A stretch of 64,000 nt of DNA from Corynebacterium atypicum. Its GTDB lineage: Bacteria > Actinomycetota > Actinomycetes > Mycobacteriales > Mycobacteriaceae. Made by a program: the position numbers and the translations under genes. A model generated the notes under the pieces. That model saw only the letters and a program-made list of their open reading frames with translations, was not told the DNA's origin and searched no databases. Shown piece by piece: positions 26,666 to 35,767 of the stretch (position 1 is the stretch's first letter; the number at the start of each line of letters is the position of its first letter). The stretch spans positions 1,417,784 through 1,481,783 of the forward strand of contig NZ_CP008944.1 of the NCBI RefSeq assembly GCF_000732945.1. Reading direction: 5' to 3'.

Positions 26666-26693
26666 TTGACACGTCACGCGCATGTGTTATAGT
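26666..26693 (+). promoter_or_regulatory. Promoter of yceI with possible MarR operator
   Basis: Consensus TTGACA (26666-26671), a 16-bp spacer and TATAGT (26688-26693). Inside lie ACAC (26669-26672) and GTGT (26684-26687), inverted arms 11 nt apart that overlap the -35/-10 region, a common place for a repressor to act. The leader to the yceI ATG is about 100 nt. Confidence 0.7.
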
Positions 26694-26803
26694 GTGCACC
26701 ACAGCCGGCAAGCAGATAGCCGATAGCGCGACCGCTTTCATCGCCGATTCTGTTTCCATTTGGCCGGCATTCATTAGTCCAACAACATTTTCGAGGAGAC
26801 AAA

Positions 26804-27337
26804 ATGACCGACTTTTCCGGAAACTACGCCATCGACCCGGCCCACACTCTGATCGGTTTTAGTGTCCGCCACGCGATGGTGACCAAGGTGCGCGGTCGTT
26901 TCGACGATTTCGAAGGTTCCGTCGAGATCTCCGCTGCCGATGGCTCTGCCGGCAAGGCCCAGGCCACCATCAAGGCGACCTCCGTGGACACCAACGATTC
27001 CGATCGCGATAACCACGTCCGCAGCGCCGATTTCTTCGACGTAGAGAACTACCCGGAAATTACGTTCACTTCCACCGAGGTCTCCATCGAGGGCGGCGAA
27101 GGCACAGTCACCGGCGACCTGACGATCAAGGGCACCACCAAGCCGGTCACCCTCGACGTTGAGCTCGTCGGCGTCGAAGAGGATCCGTTTGGTAACACCC
27201 GCCTGGGCTTCGAGGCCAAGGGCACCATCAACCGCACCGACTTCGGCGTCGATTTCCAGGCTCCGCTGAAGTCCGGCGGCATGCTCGTCGGCGAGAAGAT
27301 CACCCTCGAGATCGAGGGCTCTGTCATCAAGCAGTAG
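26804..27337 (+). CDS. YceI-family lipid-binding protein
   Basis: 177 residues after a GAGGAGA ribosome site. YceI proteins form a beta-barrel that holds an isoprenoid or similar lipid. Family motifs: YAIDPAHTLIGFSVRH at the start, KVRGRFDDFEGSVEI, DSDRDNHVRSADFFDVENYPEITFTS in the middle, and TINRTDFGVDF near the C terminus. There is no signal peptide, so this member is probably cytoplasmic. Strong promoter and terminator flank it as a single-gene unit next to a MarR gene. Natural ligand unknown. Confidence 0.92.
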   Translation: MTDFSGNYAIDPAHTLIGFSVRHAMVTKVRGRFDDFEGSVEISAADGSAGKAQATIKATSVDTNDSDRDNHVRSADFFDVENYPEITFTSTEVSIEGGEGTVTGDLTIKGTTKPVTLDVELVGVEEDPFGNTRLGFEAKGTINRTDFGVDFQAPLKSGGMLVGEKITLEIEGSVIKQ

Positions 27338-27387
27338 CAGGCTTCCTGCGCGTTGGCCGTACCGGTCGCGCGGGTAACACCCCATCG

Positions 27388-27432
27388 AAGCTGAAGTCAT
27401 AAGCGGCGACGTGCTGCCTATGACTTCAGCTT
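27388..27432 (+). terminator. Long-stem terminator of yceI overlapping the sbcC 3' end
   Basis: 27388-27401 pairs perfectly with 27419-27432 (14 bp, AAGCTGAAGTCATA) around a 17-nt loop, then TTT. The right arm is also the last codons and stop of the convergent sbcC-like gene, so one sequence serves both. Confidence 0.8.
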
Positions 27433-30138
27433 TTTCATCGGTAATTCGTGCTTTCCGCGTACCGAGTCGTAGCGCCCAGGAACGCAGGTGAACACGAAGA
27501 TCTGCCCGGTAGCACCGAGCTGGCTGAGTACCGTGCCCATCCGCTCCAGCCGGCCGGTATCCGTGTTTCCCAACGCATCGTCTACGAAAACGGGCACCGC
27601 CAGCTGCTCGGTCGAACCTCCGGCAAGCTGGGCCGCGGCTAGCCGGGTAAGAATCATCAGCTGCTCCTTCGCCCCGCCGGACAACGCGTCGACGTCGATG
27701 ACCTCGCCTGCGTTCTCTCTAGCGACGATCGCCAGCGTCTCATCCAGCCGGAACTGCACCCGCGGCCCAAACACAGGCGCAGTCAGTCGGTTGAGCGCCT
27801 CGGCAAAGGGCGCGGCATAGCGCTCGCGGGTCTTCTCGCGGTGCCTGCGCAGGGTATCAAAAAGCACCTGCGCCGCCCGCGCTCTTCTGTGCACAGATTC
27901 GCGCCTACGCTCAGCGACCTCTAATTCGGCGGCCGCGCGCGCGAGTCGTTCCTCTGCGCCCTGCGCCATCTCCACCCTCGCTTTAAGCTCGAGGATCGTC
28001 TCGCGGGCCTGCTCTTCTCGCCGCCGCAACGCCTCCACCTTTTCTTGCGCGCCGAGATAAAGCTCCCGAACCAGCTCCGGATTGGTCTCTTCTAATTGGT
28101 GCACGATCTTCCGGAGGCGCTCGTTCAGCTCCTCTACGCGGGCTTCCGCCTGCACTCGCACGGTGGCGATTTCCGACTTCGGGCGTGCTTGTTCTTCGCG
28201 TTCTAGTTGGCGCCGCACGGAATCCAGCTCTTCTGTTGCCGAGTCAAGCTGCGCCTTGAGTCGGATCGCCTCGTTGGCGGCCGTCTTTTGCAGCCACGGC
28301 TGGAACTGCGCCTCCGCCTCGATTCGAGCGCGCGCCGCATCCTCACGCACCCTCTCCGCCTGATCCACCTCGCGATGAATCTCCGCCAGCTCGGCCTGCG
28401 CAGAATCGGTGCAGGGCGGCTGCGCTTCGGAAGCATCCGCAGCGCTATCAGCGTACGCGGCCACCACAGCGGCTAGTTCCTCCCGCTGCGCGGCGATCTC
28501 CTCGGCCGTGTCGCCGTCTAACGCCTCGGCTAGTAGCCGCCGAGCCTCGTCGAGATCGCGACGCGCCTCAGCGCATCGGGCCGCTTTGCTGCGCGCCTCA
28601 TCCACATCCGTGCACCGAAGCCGGGCAAGCAGCTGCTCAAAAGCCGCCTGCGCGGCCTCTGCGTCAGACTCCGCAGCCGCCGCCTCTCCTTCGCGCCCGC
28701 CGGCGATATAGGTGGCCTCTACCTCGCCAATCAAGATCCGCGCACCGTCATGGAGCGCGACCACGGCGTGTCCGCACCTTTCGGAGCTCGAGCTGGTATC
28801 GCCGGCGTCGAGATCCTCCCAGACGACTGGTTCACCGTCGATCGCCACCGCGGTAGTCACCGGACCGCGCACCTGCAATTTGGCCCGGCTAGCCTCGGCG
28901 AGCGCCTGAGCTACCCGAAAATTCTGCCGAGCCCTCTCTAGTTCCTGGACGTCCTCACTGGTGATCTGCATCTGCTCGATCGCTTCGCGGGCCTTAGCGA
29001 CGCCTTTTTGCCGCTCACCGATCACCCGCTCGCGCTTCAGCAGCTTCGCCAGCGTGACTCTCGCCTGGGCGGCTTTCTCGCGGTTTCGAGCCTGCTCCCA
29101 CTGCTCAAGCGCCTTGGCCTCGTTGTCACGTGCGTCCTCGACGGCGGCGGCAAGCTCATCGACCTTGGTCAGCTCGGTCTTGGCGCGCGCAGCTGCGGCC
29201 TGGTGATCCTGCTGGAGTGCGTCACGCGTAGCTTGCCGGCGCTCGACGTCGTCGACCAGGCGCTTCCTTCCCTCGAGCTGCTCGGTTAACCGCTCCAGCT
29301 CGGATTCGGCCTGGGCTACGCCCCGCTCGCATTCTTTCTTGAGCGCCATCGTCTTTTCGGCAGCCTCTTTTTCAGCGCGCCGCTTTTCCGCCAACTCGAC
29401 TGCGCCTGGCAGTTCGGCGCGCGCCCGGGCCTGTTCGCGCTCGGCCTGGCCTACCTGCTCGACAAATCTCTCCAGCTCTTTCACCTGCGCCGCTGCCTCG
29501 GCGTGGCGCGCGCCCAACGTGTCGCACTGTATGTTGAGCTTTTTTACTTCGGTGGTGTAGCCACCGGACTTGGTGAAGTAGCGTGCGTATTCCTTCTGCG
29601 CCGCCGCCATCAACTCCGCGTGCGAGGCCGTCTTGGAATCACCTGGCTCCCCAGACCTGGAATCAAGAGCCGCGACCAAGGAGGGCAGCTCCGTAGCTTG
29701 GAGAGTGGGCTGCAGGAACCCCTGGCGGAGGAACACAGCCGCAGCCAGCTCGCGGTCCAGATGCGTGTTCAAAATGTCCTGCAGCTTGTCGTCTGCCTGC
29801 CGGCCGGTCAGGCTCTCGCGCGTGGGGCGGTAGACCTCAAGTTCCGCGCTGCGTGAACGCAACCACGTCTTTTTCACCTTGAACTCCACCGGACCCGCGG
29901 TCAGGTGCGCGGTCACGCTCGGGGCCACGTCACGCCCGACTGGCTGGGCCAGACGCACTTGTTTCGCGTTAGAGCTATGGGCATACTCGCATAGCAGGAA
30001 GAAGGCATCCATGATGGTGGACTTGCCTTCCTCGTTGTCCCCAGAGATGACAATTACGCCTTGGTCTGGCAGCTGGCCAAGCTCGAGGTACTCGATGCCT
30101 TTGAAATTCTCGATTCTCAGGCTGTGAATCGTCATCAT
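27418..30138 (-). CDS. sbcC: SbcC/YhaN-like AAA ATPase with long coiled coil
   Basis: 906 residues. SMC/Rad50-type architecture: N-terminal IHSLRIENFKGIEYLEL and Walker A ISGDNEEGKSTIMDAF (about residues 32-47), a long Glu/Arg/Ala-rich coiled coil (about 180-780), then signature LSGGAKEQLMILTRLA and Walker B VPVFVDDALGNTD. It should pair with the SbcD-like nuclease encoded 2 bp upstream to process DNA ends or hairpins. I see no CxxC zinc hook in the middle of the coil, which makes it more like Bacillus YhaN than classical SbcC. The extreme 3' end doubles as the yceI terminator. Confidence 0.85.
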   Translation of the reverse strand: MMTIHSLRIENFKGIEYLELGQLPDQGVIVISGDNEEGKSTIMDAFFLLCEYAHSSNAKQVRLAQPVGRDVAPSVTAHLTAGPVEFKVKKTWLRSRSAELEVYRPTRESLTGRQADDKLQDILNTHLDRELAAAVFLRQGFLQPTLQATELPSLVAALDSRSGEPGDSKTASHAELMAAAQKEYARYFTKSGGYTTEVKKLNIQCDTLGARHAEAAAQVKELERFVEQVGQAEREQARARAELPGAVELAEKRRAEKEAAEKTMALKKECERGVAQAESELERLTEQLEGRKRLVDDVERRQATRDALQQDHQAAAARAKTELTKVDELAAAVEDARDNEAKALEQWEQARNREKAAQARVTLAKLLKRERVIGERQKGVAKAREAIEQMQITSEDVQELERARQNFRVAQALAEASRAKLQVRGPVTTAVAIDGEPVVWEDLDAGDTSSSSERCGHAVVALHDGARILIGEVEATYIAGGREGEAAAAESDAEAAQAAFEQLLARLRCTDVDEARSKAARCAEARRDLDEARRLLAEALDGDTAEEIAAQREELAAVVAAYADSAADASEAQPPCTDSAQAELAEIHREVDQAERVREDAARARIEAEAQFQPWLQKTAANEAIRLKAQLDSATEELDSVRRQLEREEQARPKSEIATVRVQAEARVEELNERLRKIVHQLEETNPELVRELYLGAQEKVEALRRREEQARETILELKARVEMAQGAEERLARAAAELEVAERRRESVHRRARAAQVLFDTLRRHREKTRERYAAPFAEALNRLTAPVFGPRVQFRLDETLAIVARENAGEVIDVDALSGGAKEQLMILTRLAAAQLAGGSTEQLAVPVFVDDALGNTDTGRLERMGTVLSQLGATGQIFVFTCVPGRYDSVRGKHELPMKKLKS

Positions 30139-30140
30139 GT

Positions 30141-31313
30141 CTATTTCGCCTCCACGTTTCTGGCCAGGCGGAACAGCAGGTTCGTGGCGTCTTGCTCGCC
30201 GGCGTCGATCAGCTCTTCCAGGGCGGACTGAGCAAACCCGCTTAGCCCCAGATCCGCTAGTTCATCCTCGCTTGGCGATGTCGCCAGATCCATCACCCGG
30301 TGCCGCTCATAGAGCGCGGCAAATACGGGTTGCAGCTGGTCCAGGCCATGCTCGAGGCGCTGGCGCGCGGTCAGCGAGATCGTCCCGGAAAGGGAGTATT
30401 TGACCACCGTGCGCTCCTTATCGTCCAGCTCGCGCAGGCTATCCAAAAAACCGTCCACGTCTTCATCGCCCGCCAAGTCGCTGTGTACTGCTTGAAACCT
30501 CCACTGGCCCACCTGATGCTCGGCGACGGCTACCTCGGCGCTACCTTCAGCCTTGGTGATATCTACCACCAAAGCCTTACCCGAGTTGAACTCTCCCCCA
30601 CCGCCGGGCTCACTAAATTGAGTAACCTCAGGCGCGCCCGAAAACCACACGCAGCCAGTTTTTCCTACCGGCTGCGCTGAGTGGGTATCGCCGAGCGCCA
30701 CGTAATCAATCGCACCACTACGCAAGCGCTCTTCTAGCGGCTCGATGGCGATCTGATCGACGCGGTGCTCACCGTAGTCCTGCGGTTGGCCATGCCCGAC
30801 GACGACGCGAATCGTCCGCACTGGCGACAGCCCCGCGGTGGCCTGCCCAACCAGGTCGCTGGTGGCCGTGCGCGCCCGCAACGGGGCGGCGACAAGCTCG
30901 ACGCCCTCGGCGACTTCCACCGGCTGCGAATCCTCCAGCAGGTGCAGACGCTCCATTCCCTCCTGGGCTACTAGCCGGCGCAGAATGGAATCCGCAGTCA
31001 GCGCGTCGTGGTTACCCGGCAGGAGGTAGCAGTCCACCGGAAGCTGACGAAAAGCCTCGACGGCGCGACCGAACGTCCGGTCGCTGACCGAGTTGAACTC
31101 GAAGATGTCGCCCGCCATGACGATGAAGGCACAGCTCTCACGACTGGCTAGCTCTCCGATGCGACGCACCGCCGCAACGCGCGCCGCCTCGAACCGGGCC
31201 TCGGCATCCGCGTCGAGGAAACCCCCTCGAGTCATGCCGATCTGCAGGTCCGCCGTGTGCACGAACCGGGCGTGAAAGGCCGGCCTGCCGCCTAAAGAAA
31301 CCACGTCAGTCAT
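30141..31313 (-). CDS. sbcD: SbcD/YhaO-like DNA repair exonuclease
   Basis: 390 residues. Calcineurin-type phosphoesterase: FVHTADLQIGM (motif DxxH appears as D-L-Q, an altered form), FIVMAGDIFEFNSVSDRT (GDxxD-like), LLPGNHDALTADS (GNHD), VVGHGQPQDYGEHR (GH) and YVALGDTHSAQPVG (GxxH). In the first motif the usual histidine is replaced by Gln, as far as I can align it; the other metal ligands are present. C-terminal capping domain from about residue 270. Directly upstream of its ATPase partner with a 2-bp gap. A Mn-dependent nuclease role is from the family. Confidence 0.85.
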   Translation of the reverse strand: MTDVVSLGGRPAFHARFVHTADLQIGMTRGGFLDADAEARFEAARVAAVRRIGELASRESCAFIVMAGDIFEFNSVSDRTFGRAVEAFRQLPVDCYLLPGNHDALTADSILRRLVAQEGMERLHLLEDSQPVEVAEGVELVAAPLRARTATSDLVGQATAGLSPVRTIRVVVGHGQPQDYGEHRVDQIAIEPLEERLRSGAIDYVALGDTHSAQPVGKTGCVWFSGAPEVTQFSEPGGGGEFNSGKALVVDITKAEGSAEVAVAEHQVGQWRFQAVHSDLAGDEDVDGFLDSLRELDDKERTVVKYSLSGTISLTARQRLEHGLDQLQPVFAALYERHRVMDLATSPSEDELADLGLSGFAQSALEELIDAGEQDATNLLFRLARNVEAK

Positions 31314-31411
31314 AGCTCTACTTCTACCTGCCCGGTGTGACCCGGCGCGCGCAGCGGCGCTAATTTAAATCAAACATCGCAGCTTAGGCGCGCCTTCTGC
31401 GACCCCACTGA

Positions 31412-32362
31412 CTACCACTGATCGGATGCGCCGTCGCCGGCCTGTCCCGTCAGGTGATCGTAGAGATCCTCTATATCGCTGACCGCCTGCAGCTGCTCCA
31501 CGGCTGTGTAGGAGACTTGGCGCATCGCCTGGTGCAGCAGGTCAATATCAGACTCGTCCAGTGCCGGCTGCACGTCGGGCTCAGGCAGCGGGGGGACGTC
31601 GAGTCCCTGCCAGAATCGCTGACCGCTGCCTCGGGCGTTATCCTCGGCAACCTTCTGCGAGCGCCGGGCCACCTCGCGCGCCAACCCGTCGATGTTGAGC
31701 CCGCGTAGTTCGAAGAGCTCCCCCGGCCGTTGCGCAAGCCTGTCCGCGGCCACCTCCCCCAGCGCAATCGCGTGTTTGCACACGCTCGCCTGATCCGGGC
31801 AGTCGCAGTGCGCGTGGATCTCTTCGCCAGGCCGGTACAAGACGACGTCGAGGATCTCCTCGGGCACTTCGCCGCGCCGGGCCTGGGAGACAGCTCCCGG
31901 CTTGGCCGCCAGCACGCGAGTGACCTCCGTCAGTTCGTCGGTGGCGCGGTAGGGCAACTCAATCGTGGTAGAAAACGGCTGGTTCTGAGAGCCAGCGACA
32001 CTGCCGACGATACGTCCCGGCATCAGCTGCAGGGCGACAACGTTGCCGCTGGTGGCGTAATCCCAACCTCGTTTCACCCGCCCAAGGTCGGTGGCCGCGA
32101 ACAGTGCGTCGACGAGCCGCCGCCCCGCCGGCGAGTACGGCTTTCGTGTGGCCACCGGCTCGTCATTGTGCCGGGCCCACGCCGTCTTGCCCGCGCGCCC
32201 TTGCGCAAACCTTAACGCTCGGTCCTCCCCGCCGGCGCGTTGCTCGCCCGCGCCGTCCGGCCGCGCCGGGGACTGGTGCTCGCGCCGGCCGAAGTTAGCA
32301 AAGATAACGTTGCCCTCGCTGGGGTAGCGATGCCGCCGCTGGGTGTGATCGCTTGCCACCAT
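31412..32362 (-). CDS. SWIM zinc-finger protein
   Basis: 316 residues. The ATG at 32362 has a perfect AAGGAGGT ribosome site, which fixes the start even though homology only becomes convincing at VIFANFGRR. The SWIM finger is IHAHCDCPDQASVCKHAIAL (C-x-C...C-x-H) at about residues 180-199. SWIM domains bind zinc and are thought to contact DNA or protein. In many actinobacteria such a gene lies next to an SNF2 helicase, as here (32465-35593, 102 bp upstream), so the two probably act together. No catalytic domain is recognised. Confidence 0.85.
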   Translation of the reverse strand: MVASDHTQRRHRYPSEGNVIFANFGRREHQSPARPDGAGEQRAGGEDRALRFAQGRAGKTAWARHNDEPVATRKPYSPAGRRLVDALFAATDLGRVKRGWDYATSGNVVALQLMPGRIVGSVAGSQNQPFSTTIELPYRATDELTEVTRVLAAKPGAVSQARRGEVPEEILDVVLYRPGEEIHAHCDCPDQASVCKHAIALGEVAADRLAQRPGELFELRGLNIDGLAREVARRSQKVAEDNARGSGQRFWQGLDVPPLPEPDVQPALDESDIDLLHQAMRQVSYTAVEQLQAVSDIEDLYDHLTGQAGDGASDQW

Positions 32363-32464
32363 TTCGCTACCTCCTTGCTTTGCCGCTATCGCTCCCGCCC
32401 GGGCGCACCCTCACTCACGGCGTCTTACGCCAGCCGCGTGGGCTCCGCTTTACGCTACCCGCGC

Positions 32465-35400
32465 CTAGTACTCCACAGACCGGTAGCTCATCAGCTCCGC
32501 CAGCTGCTCGGGGTCAAGCTCAGTAATCCAGCCTTCGCCCTGGCCGATCACGGCCCCGGCGAGCTGGCTCTTACCGTCCAGAATATCCTGGATCGACTCC
32601 TCCAAGGTGCCGGCAGTGATCATCTTGTACACCGTGACGTCCTTGCGTTGGCCAATGCGGTAGGCCCGGTCGGTGGCCTGGTTTTCCACCGCGGGATTCC
32701 ACCAGCGGTCCATGTGGATGACCACGCTCGCCGCCGTCAGGTTCAGCCCGGTCCCGCCCGCCTTGAGCGAGAGCAGCATCGCCGGGGGCCCGTCGGGGCT
32801 TTGGAACCTGTCGACCATCTTCGCCCGGGTGGCGCGCGAGACTCCTCCGTGCAGGAACGGAATGTCCTCGCCGAAGCGCTCGCTCAGGTAAGGCTGGAGG
32901 AGCTGGCCAAAGGCCCGGTACTGGGTAAAGATGAGCACCCGCTCCTCGCCGGCAACCGCCGCGTCGAGAAGGCTCACTAGTTGGGCGACCTTGCCCGAGC
33001 GATGCCGCCCGCCGCGGGTCACCGCGGACCCGTCACCGAGGAAGTGCGCCGGATGGTTACAGATCTGTTTGATCCGGGTCAGCGAGGCGAGGATGAGCCC
33101 GCGCCTGGCCATGCCCTCAGAACTTGTGATGCGGCGTTGCACGTCCTCGACGTAGGCCTGGTACAGGGCCGCCTGCTCGCTGGTCATCCGCACGGTCACC
33201 ACGTGCTCGTTTTTCTCCGGGAGGTCATCGACCACCGCGGGATCTGTCTTGAGCCGGCGCAGAATAAACGGCGCGCTCAGGCGACGCAGCTGGCCGGCCA
33301 GCCCCTCGTCGTGATCGCGCTCAATGGGCTTGGCAAAGTGGTTGCGAAAAAACGAGGCGTTGCCCAGCACCCCTGGGTTAGTGAAGTCGAGGATCGAGCG
33401 CATCTCGGCGAGGTGGTTCTCCATCGGCGTGCCGGTCAGTGCAATGCGGTGCCGCGTCGGGATAGCTCGGACCGCCCGGCTCGAGCGCGTCGACGGGTTC
33501 TTCACGTGCTGCGCCTCGTCGAGCACCACGTGGTCCCAGTCCACCCCGCCCAATAACACGCAGTCCCTGGTGGCCACACCGTAGCTAGTGATCACCAGAT
33601 CCGCGGTACGGGCGCGGCGCAGAAACTCCTCGCCGGTAAGGCGGCCGCTACCGTGGTGGACCGCAACCTCAAAGTCCGGGACAAAGTGGGCCGCCTCGGC
33701 CGCCCAGTTGCTCACCACCGAGGTGGGGGCCACCACGAGCGTGGGCCCGCTGGCCTCGTCGCGGGCGCGTTCGACAGCCACCAGGGCCAACAGCTGCAGC
33801 GTCTTTCCCAGGCCCATGTCATCTGCGAGGACAGCGCCGAGGTTGTTGCGCGACATCCAGTACAGCCAGTCCACCCCACGGCGCTGGTACTCCCTCAAGT
33901 CCGCGTGCACCGTATCTGGCAGCGCCACGCGCTGCGGCGCCGGCGCGGTGAGCGCGGCCGCGCCCCCGATCAGCCCGGAATACCAGTCGGGGCTGCCGAT
34001 CTCTACGGGCTGCTCAGCCGCCGATTCTAAGGCCAACTCGCGCAGCTCTCCCACGGTCAGCTCGCCGGCCTCCTCGGCTTCCAGCCGAGCGACTTTCTCG
34101 CGGTACTCGTCGCGGCGTGCGGCCAGCTCGCGCCAGTCTTCCTGGCCCAGAGCCTTGGCAGCGTCCACCTGACGGTTCAGCTCGGCGAGTCGCTCTTTGG
34201 CCCGCCGGGCTGAGCGCTCGGAAAGCTGCTGCATGTAGTCCGTAATCTTGCGCACTGAGGCACGATCCGCCATCACCCACTGGCCGCGCAGCTTGACCAG
34301 CCCAGACTTCGAGTCGATCAGCTCACGCATCTCGGCGTCGTTCAACTCGTCGTCGCCGAGGCTGAGCCGCCAGTTGAATTCCATGAGCTGATTCATGCCC
34401 ACCCGCGGGCGCGTGCTACTTCCCGGTTCGGCCGGCACCGGCGCCGTCTCGAGCTTCGCATGGGCCTCGAAGACTGTCCACGCCCTGGGCAGCATGACGT
34501 TCACCCCGTGCTCGCGCAGGCGCGGCGCGTCGGTGGTCACAAAGTCGACGATCTGCTCGCTAGTCAGGTAGACGTCCCAGTCGCCGACCCTCTCCTGGCC
34601 TGGGGCCTCGGTAAATAACCCGGCAGGCACCGGCACCGCGCGCGCTGCATCGCGGCCGTACCGCGCCGCGTCGATAAGCGAGGACACGCTGCACGCCTGC
34701 GCATATCGCTGCCGGGCGAGCTCCATCGAACCGCGGTCAATGCGGTCGGAGCGCACCGGCTGCGGGGCGCTCGCGGCGCTGCGCACTTGGATACGCACCG
34801 GCCACAGCGCCGACTCCGGGTCCAGCTGGTCCGTGTCGGACTCGTCGGGCTGCTCCACAATGGCCACGAGCTGGATATCGACGGCGGCGATCGACTCTTT
34901 CCACTCGTTCAGGCGGTTGAGCAAGCCGACTCCCCCACGCCGCAGCGGCTCGGAGCCTAACAGGGCGCGGGTGAACTCGTGGCGCCGCTCCACCCCCTTT
35001 GGGCTGGGCAGATCGGACAGCGCATCAGTGGCGATCCAGTGCGGCCAGGTCTCTGCGATGTCCTCGGAAAGGTTGCGGTTATTCACTACGAGCACCCCGG
35101 GCGCGGCTGCGGCCATCGCCGCGACCCAGCCTCTCTCTTCCAGCCCCTGAGACAGCTGCCACTGCGGGTACCACTCGTTGTCCTCGTAGGAGAGCTTGAG
35201 TACCACCCGCCCGGCGCGCACGAACCGACTTAAGCCCCGGTACATGCGGATCAGCCACATGAGGTCGGCCCCGATCGCCGCGCGTTGCGCGGTGGTAGCC
35301 GCCGGCCCGGGCTCATCGAGGAAGCTGAGCTGGGCCAGCACGGTCATGACCTCCGCCGGGCCAAAGGCCGCGGTGGGGATAGTCAGCGCCACCTCCCGGC

Positions 35401-35593
35401 CTTTCGGCGTGCGCAGGGTAGTGCGCAGGCGATGCCTAAAGCTCGCAGCCGAGACGAGCTGCTCTGCGGCGGCCGGCAGCGTGCCCGGTGCGACGGCGTC
35501 CGGCAAGACGATTCGGTGGCCAGCGACCTGCTCGAGCCACAGGTGCAGCCCGGAATGCTGCACCCACAGTCCGTGGAGGAGGAATTTGGCCAT
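32465..35593 (-). CDS. SNF2-family DEAD/DEAH-box helicase
   Basis: 1042 residues from the ATG at 35593 (a GTG two codons upstream is possible). The N-terminal half includes an SNF2-associated domain (LMEFNWRLSLGDDEL...LVKLRGQWVMAD, about 400-450). Motor motifs: LADDMGLGKTLQLLAL (Walker A), VLDEAQHVKNP (motif II, DEAQ), ALTGTPMENHL (III), and C-terminal LKAGGTGLNLTAASVV and ATDRAYRIGQRKDV (V and VI). Such proteins use ATP to move along or remodel DNA-protein complexes. It is first in a minus-strand series with the SWIM, SbcD-like and SbcC-like genes, suggesting a DNA repair or defence role; evidence for the process is only context. Confidence 0.9.
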   Translation of the reverse strand: MAKFLLHGLWVQHSGLHLWLEQVAGHRIVLPDAVAPGTLPAAAEQLVSAASFRHRLRTTLRTPKGREVALTIPTAAFGPAEVMTVLAQLSFLDEPGPAATTAQRAAIGADLMWLIRMYRGLSRFVRAGRVVLKLSYEDNEWYPQWQLSQGLEERGWVAAMAAAAPGVLVVNNRNLSEDIAETWPHWIATDALSDLPSPKGVERRHEFTRALLGSEPLRRGGVGLLNRLNEWKESIAAVDIQLVAIVEQPDESDTDQLDPESALWPVRIQVRSAASAPQPVRSDRIDRGSMELARQRYAQACSVSSLIDAARYGRDAARAVPVPAGLFTEAPGQERVGDWDVYLTSEQIVDFVTTDAPRLREHGVNVMLPRAWTVFEAHAKLETAPVPAEPGSSTRPRVGMNQLMEFNWRLSLGDDELNDAEMRELIDSKSGLVKLRGQWVMADRASVRKITDYMQQLSERSARRAKERLAELNRQVDAAKALGQEDWRELAARRDEYREKVARLEAEEAGELTVGELRELALESAAEQPVEIGSPDWYSGLIGGAAALTAPAPQRVALPDTVHADLREYQRRGVDWLYWMSRNNLGAVLADDMGLGKTLQLLALVAVERARDEASGPTLVVAPTSVVSNWAAEAAHFVPDFEVAVHHGSGRLTGEEFLRRARTADLVITSYGVATRDCVLLGGVDWDHVVLDEAQHVKNPSTRSSRAVRAIPTRHRIALTGTPMENHLAEMRSILDFTNPGVLGNASFFRNHFAKPIERDHDEGLAGQLRRLSAPFILRRLKTDPAVVDDLPEKNEHVVTVRMTSEQAALYQAYVEDVQRRITSSEGMARRGLILASLTRIKQICNHPAHFLGDGSAVTRGGRHRSGKVAQLVSLLDAAVAGEERVLIFTQYRAFGQLLQPYLSERFGEDIPFLHGGVSRATRAKMVDRFQSPDGPPAMLLSLKAGGTGLNLTAASVVIHMDRWWNPAVENQATDRAYRIGQRKDVTVYKMITAGTLEESIQDILDGKSQLAGAVIGQGEGWITELDPEQLAELMSYRSVEY

Positions 35594-35767
35594 AAGCACC
35601 GTTTTACCATTGTCTCCGCCGGAGGGCGCAGGCTACGTGCAGGCATCGTACATCAGGTGATCTAGGTCCATTTAAAAATTTTTTGAGACACTCTAGACAA
35701 ACCATGGTGCGGTAGAGCACACTATCTGAATCGCGGTTCACTGAAACAGCCCGGATAAGGAGCGGCC

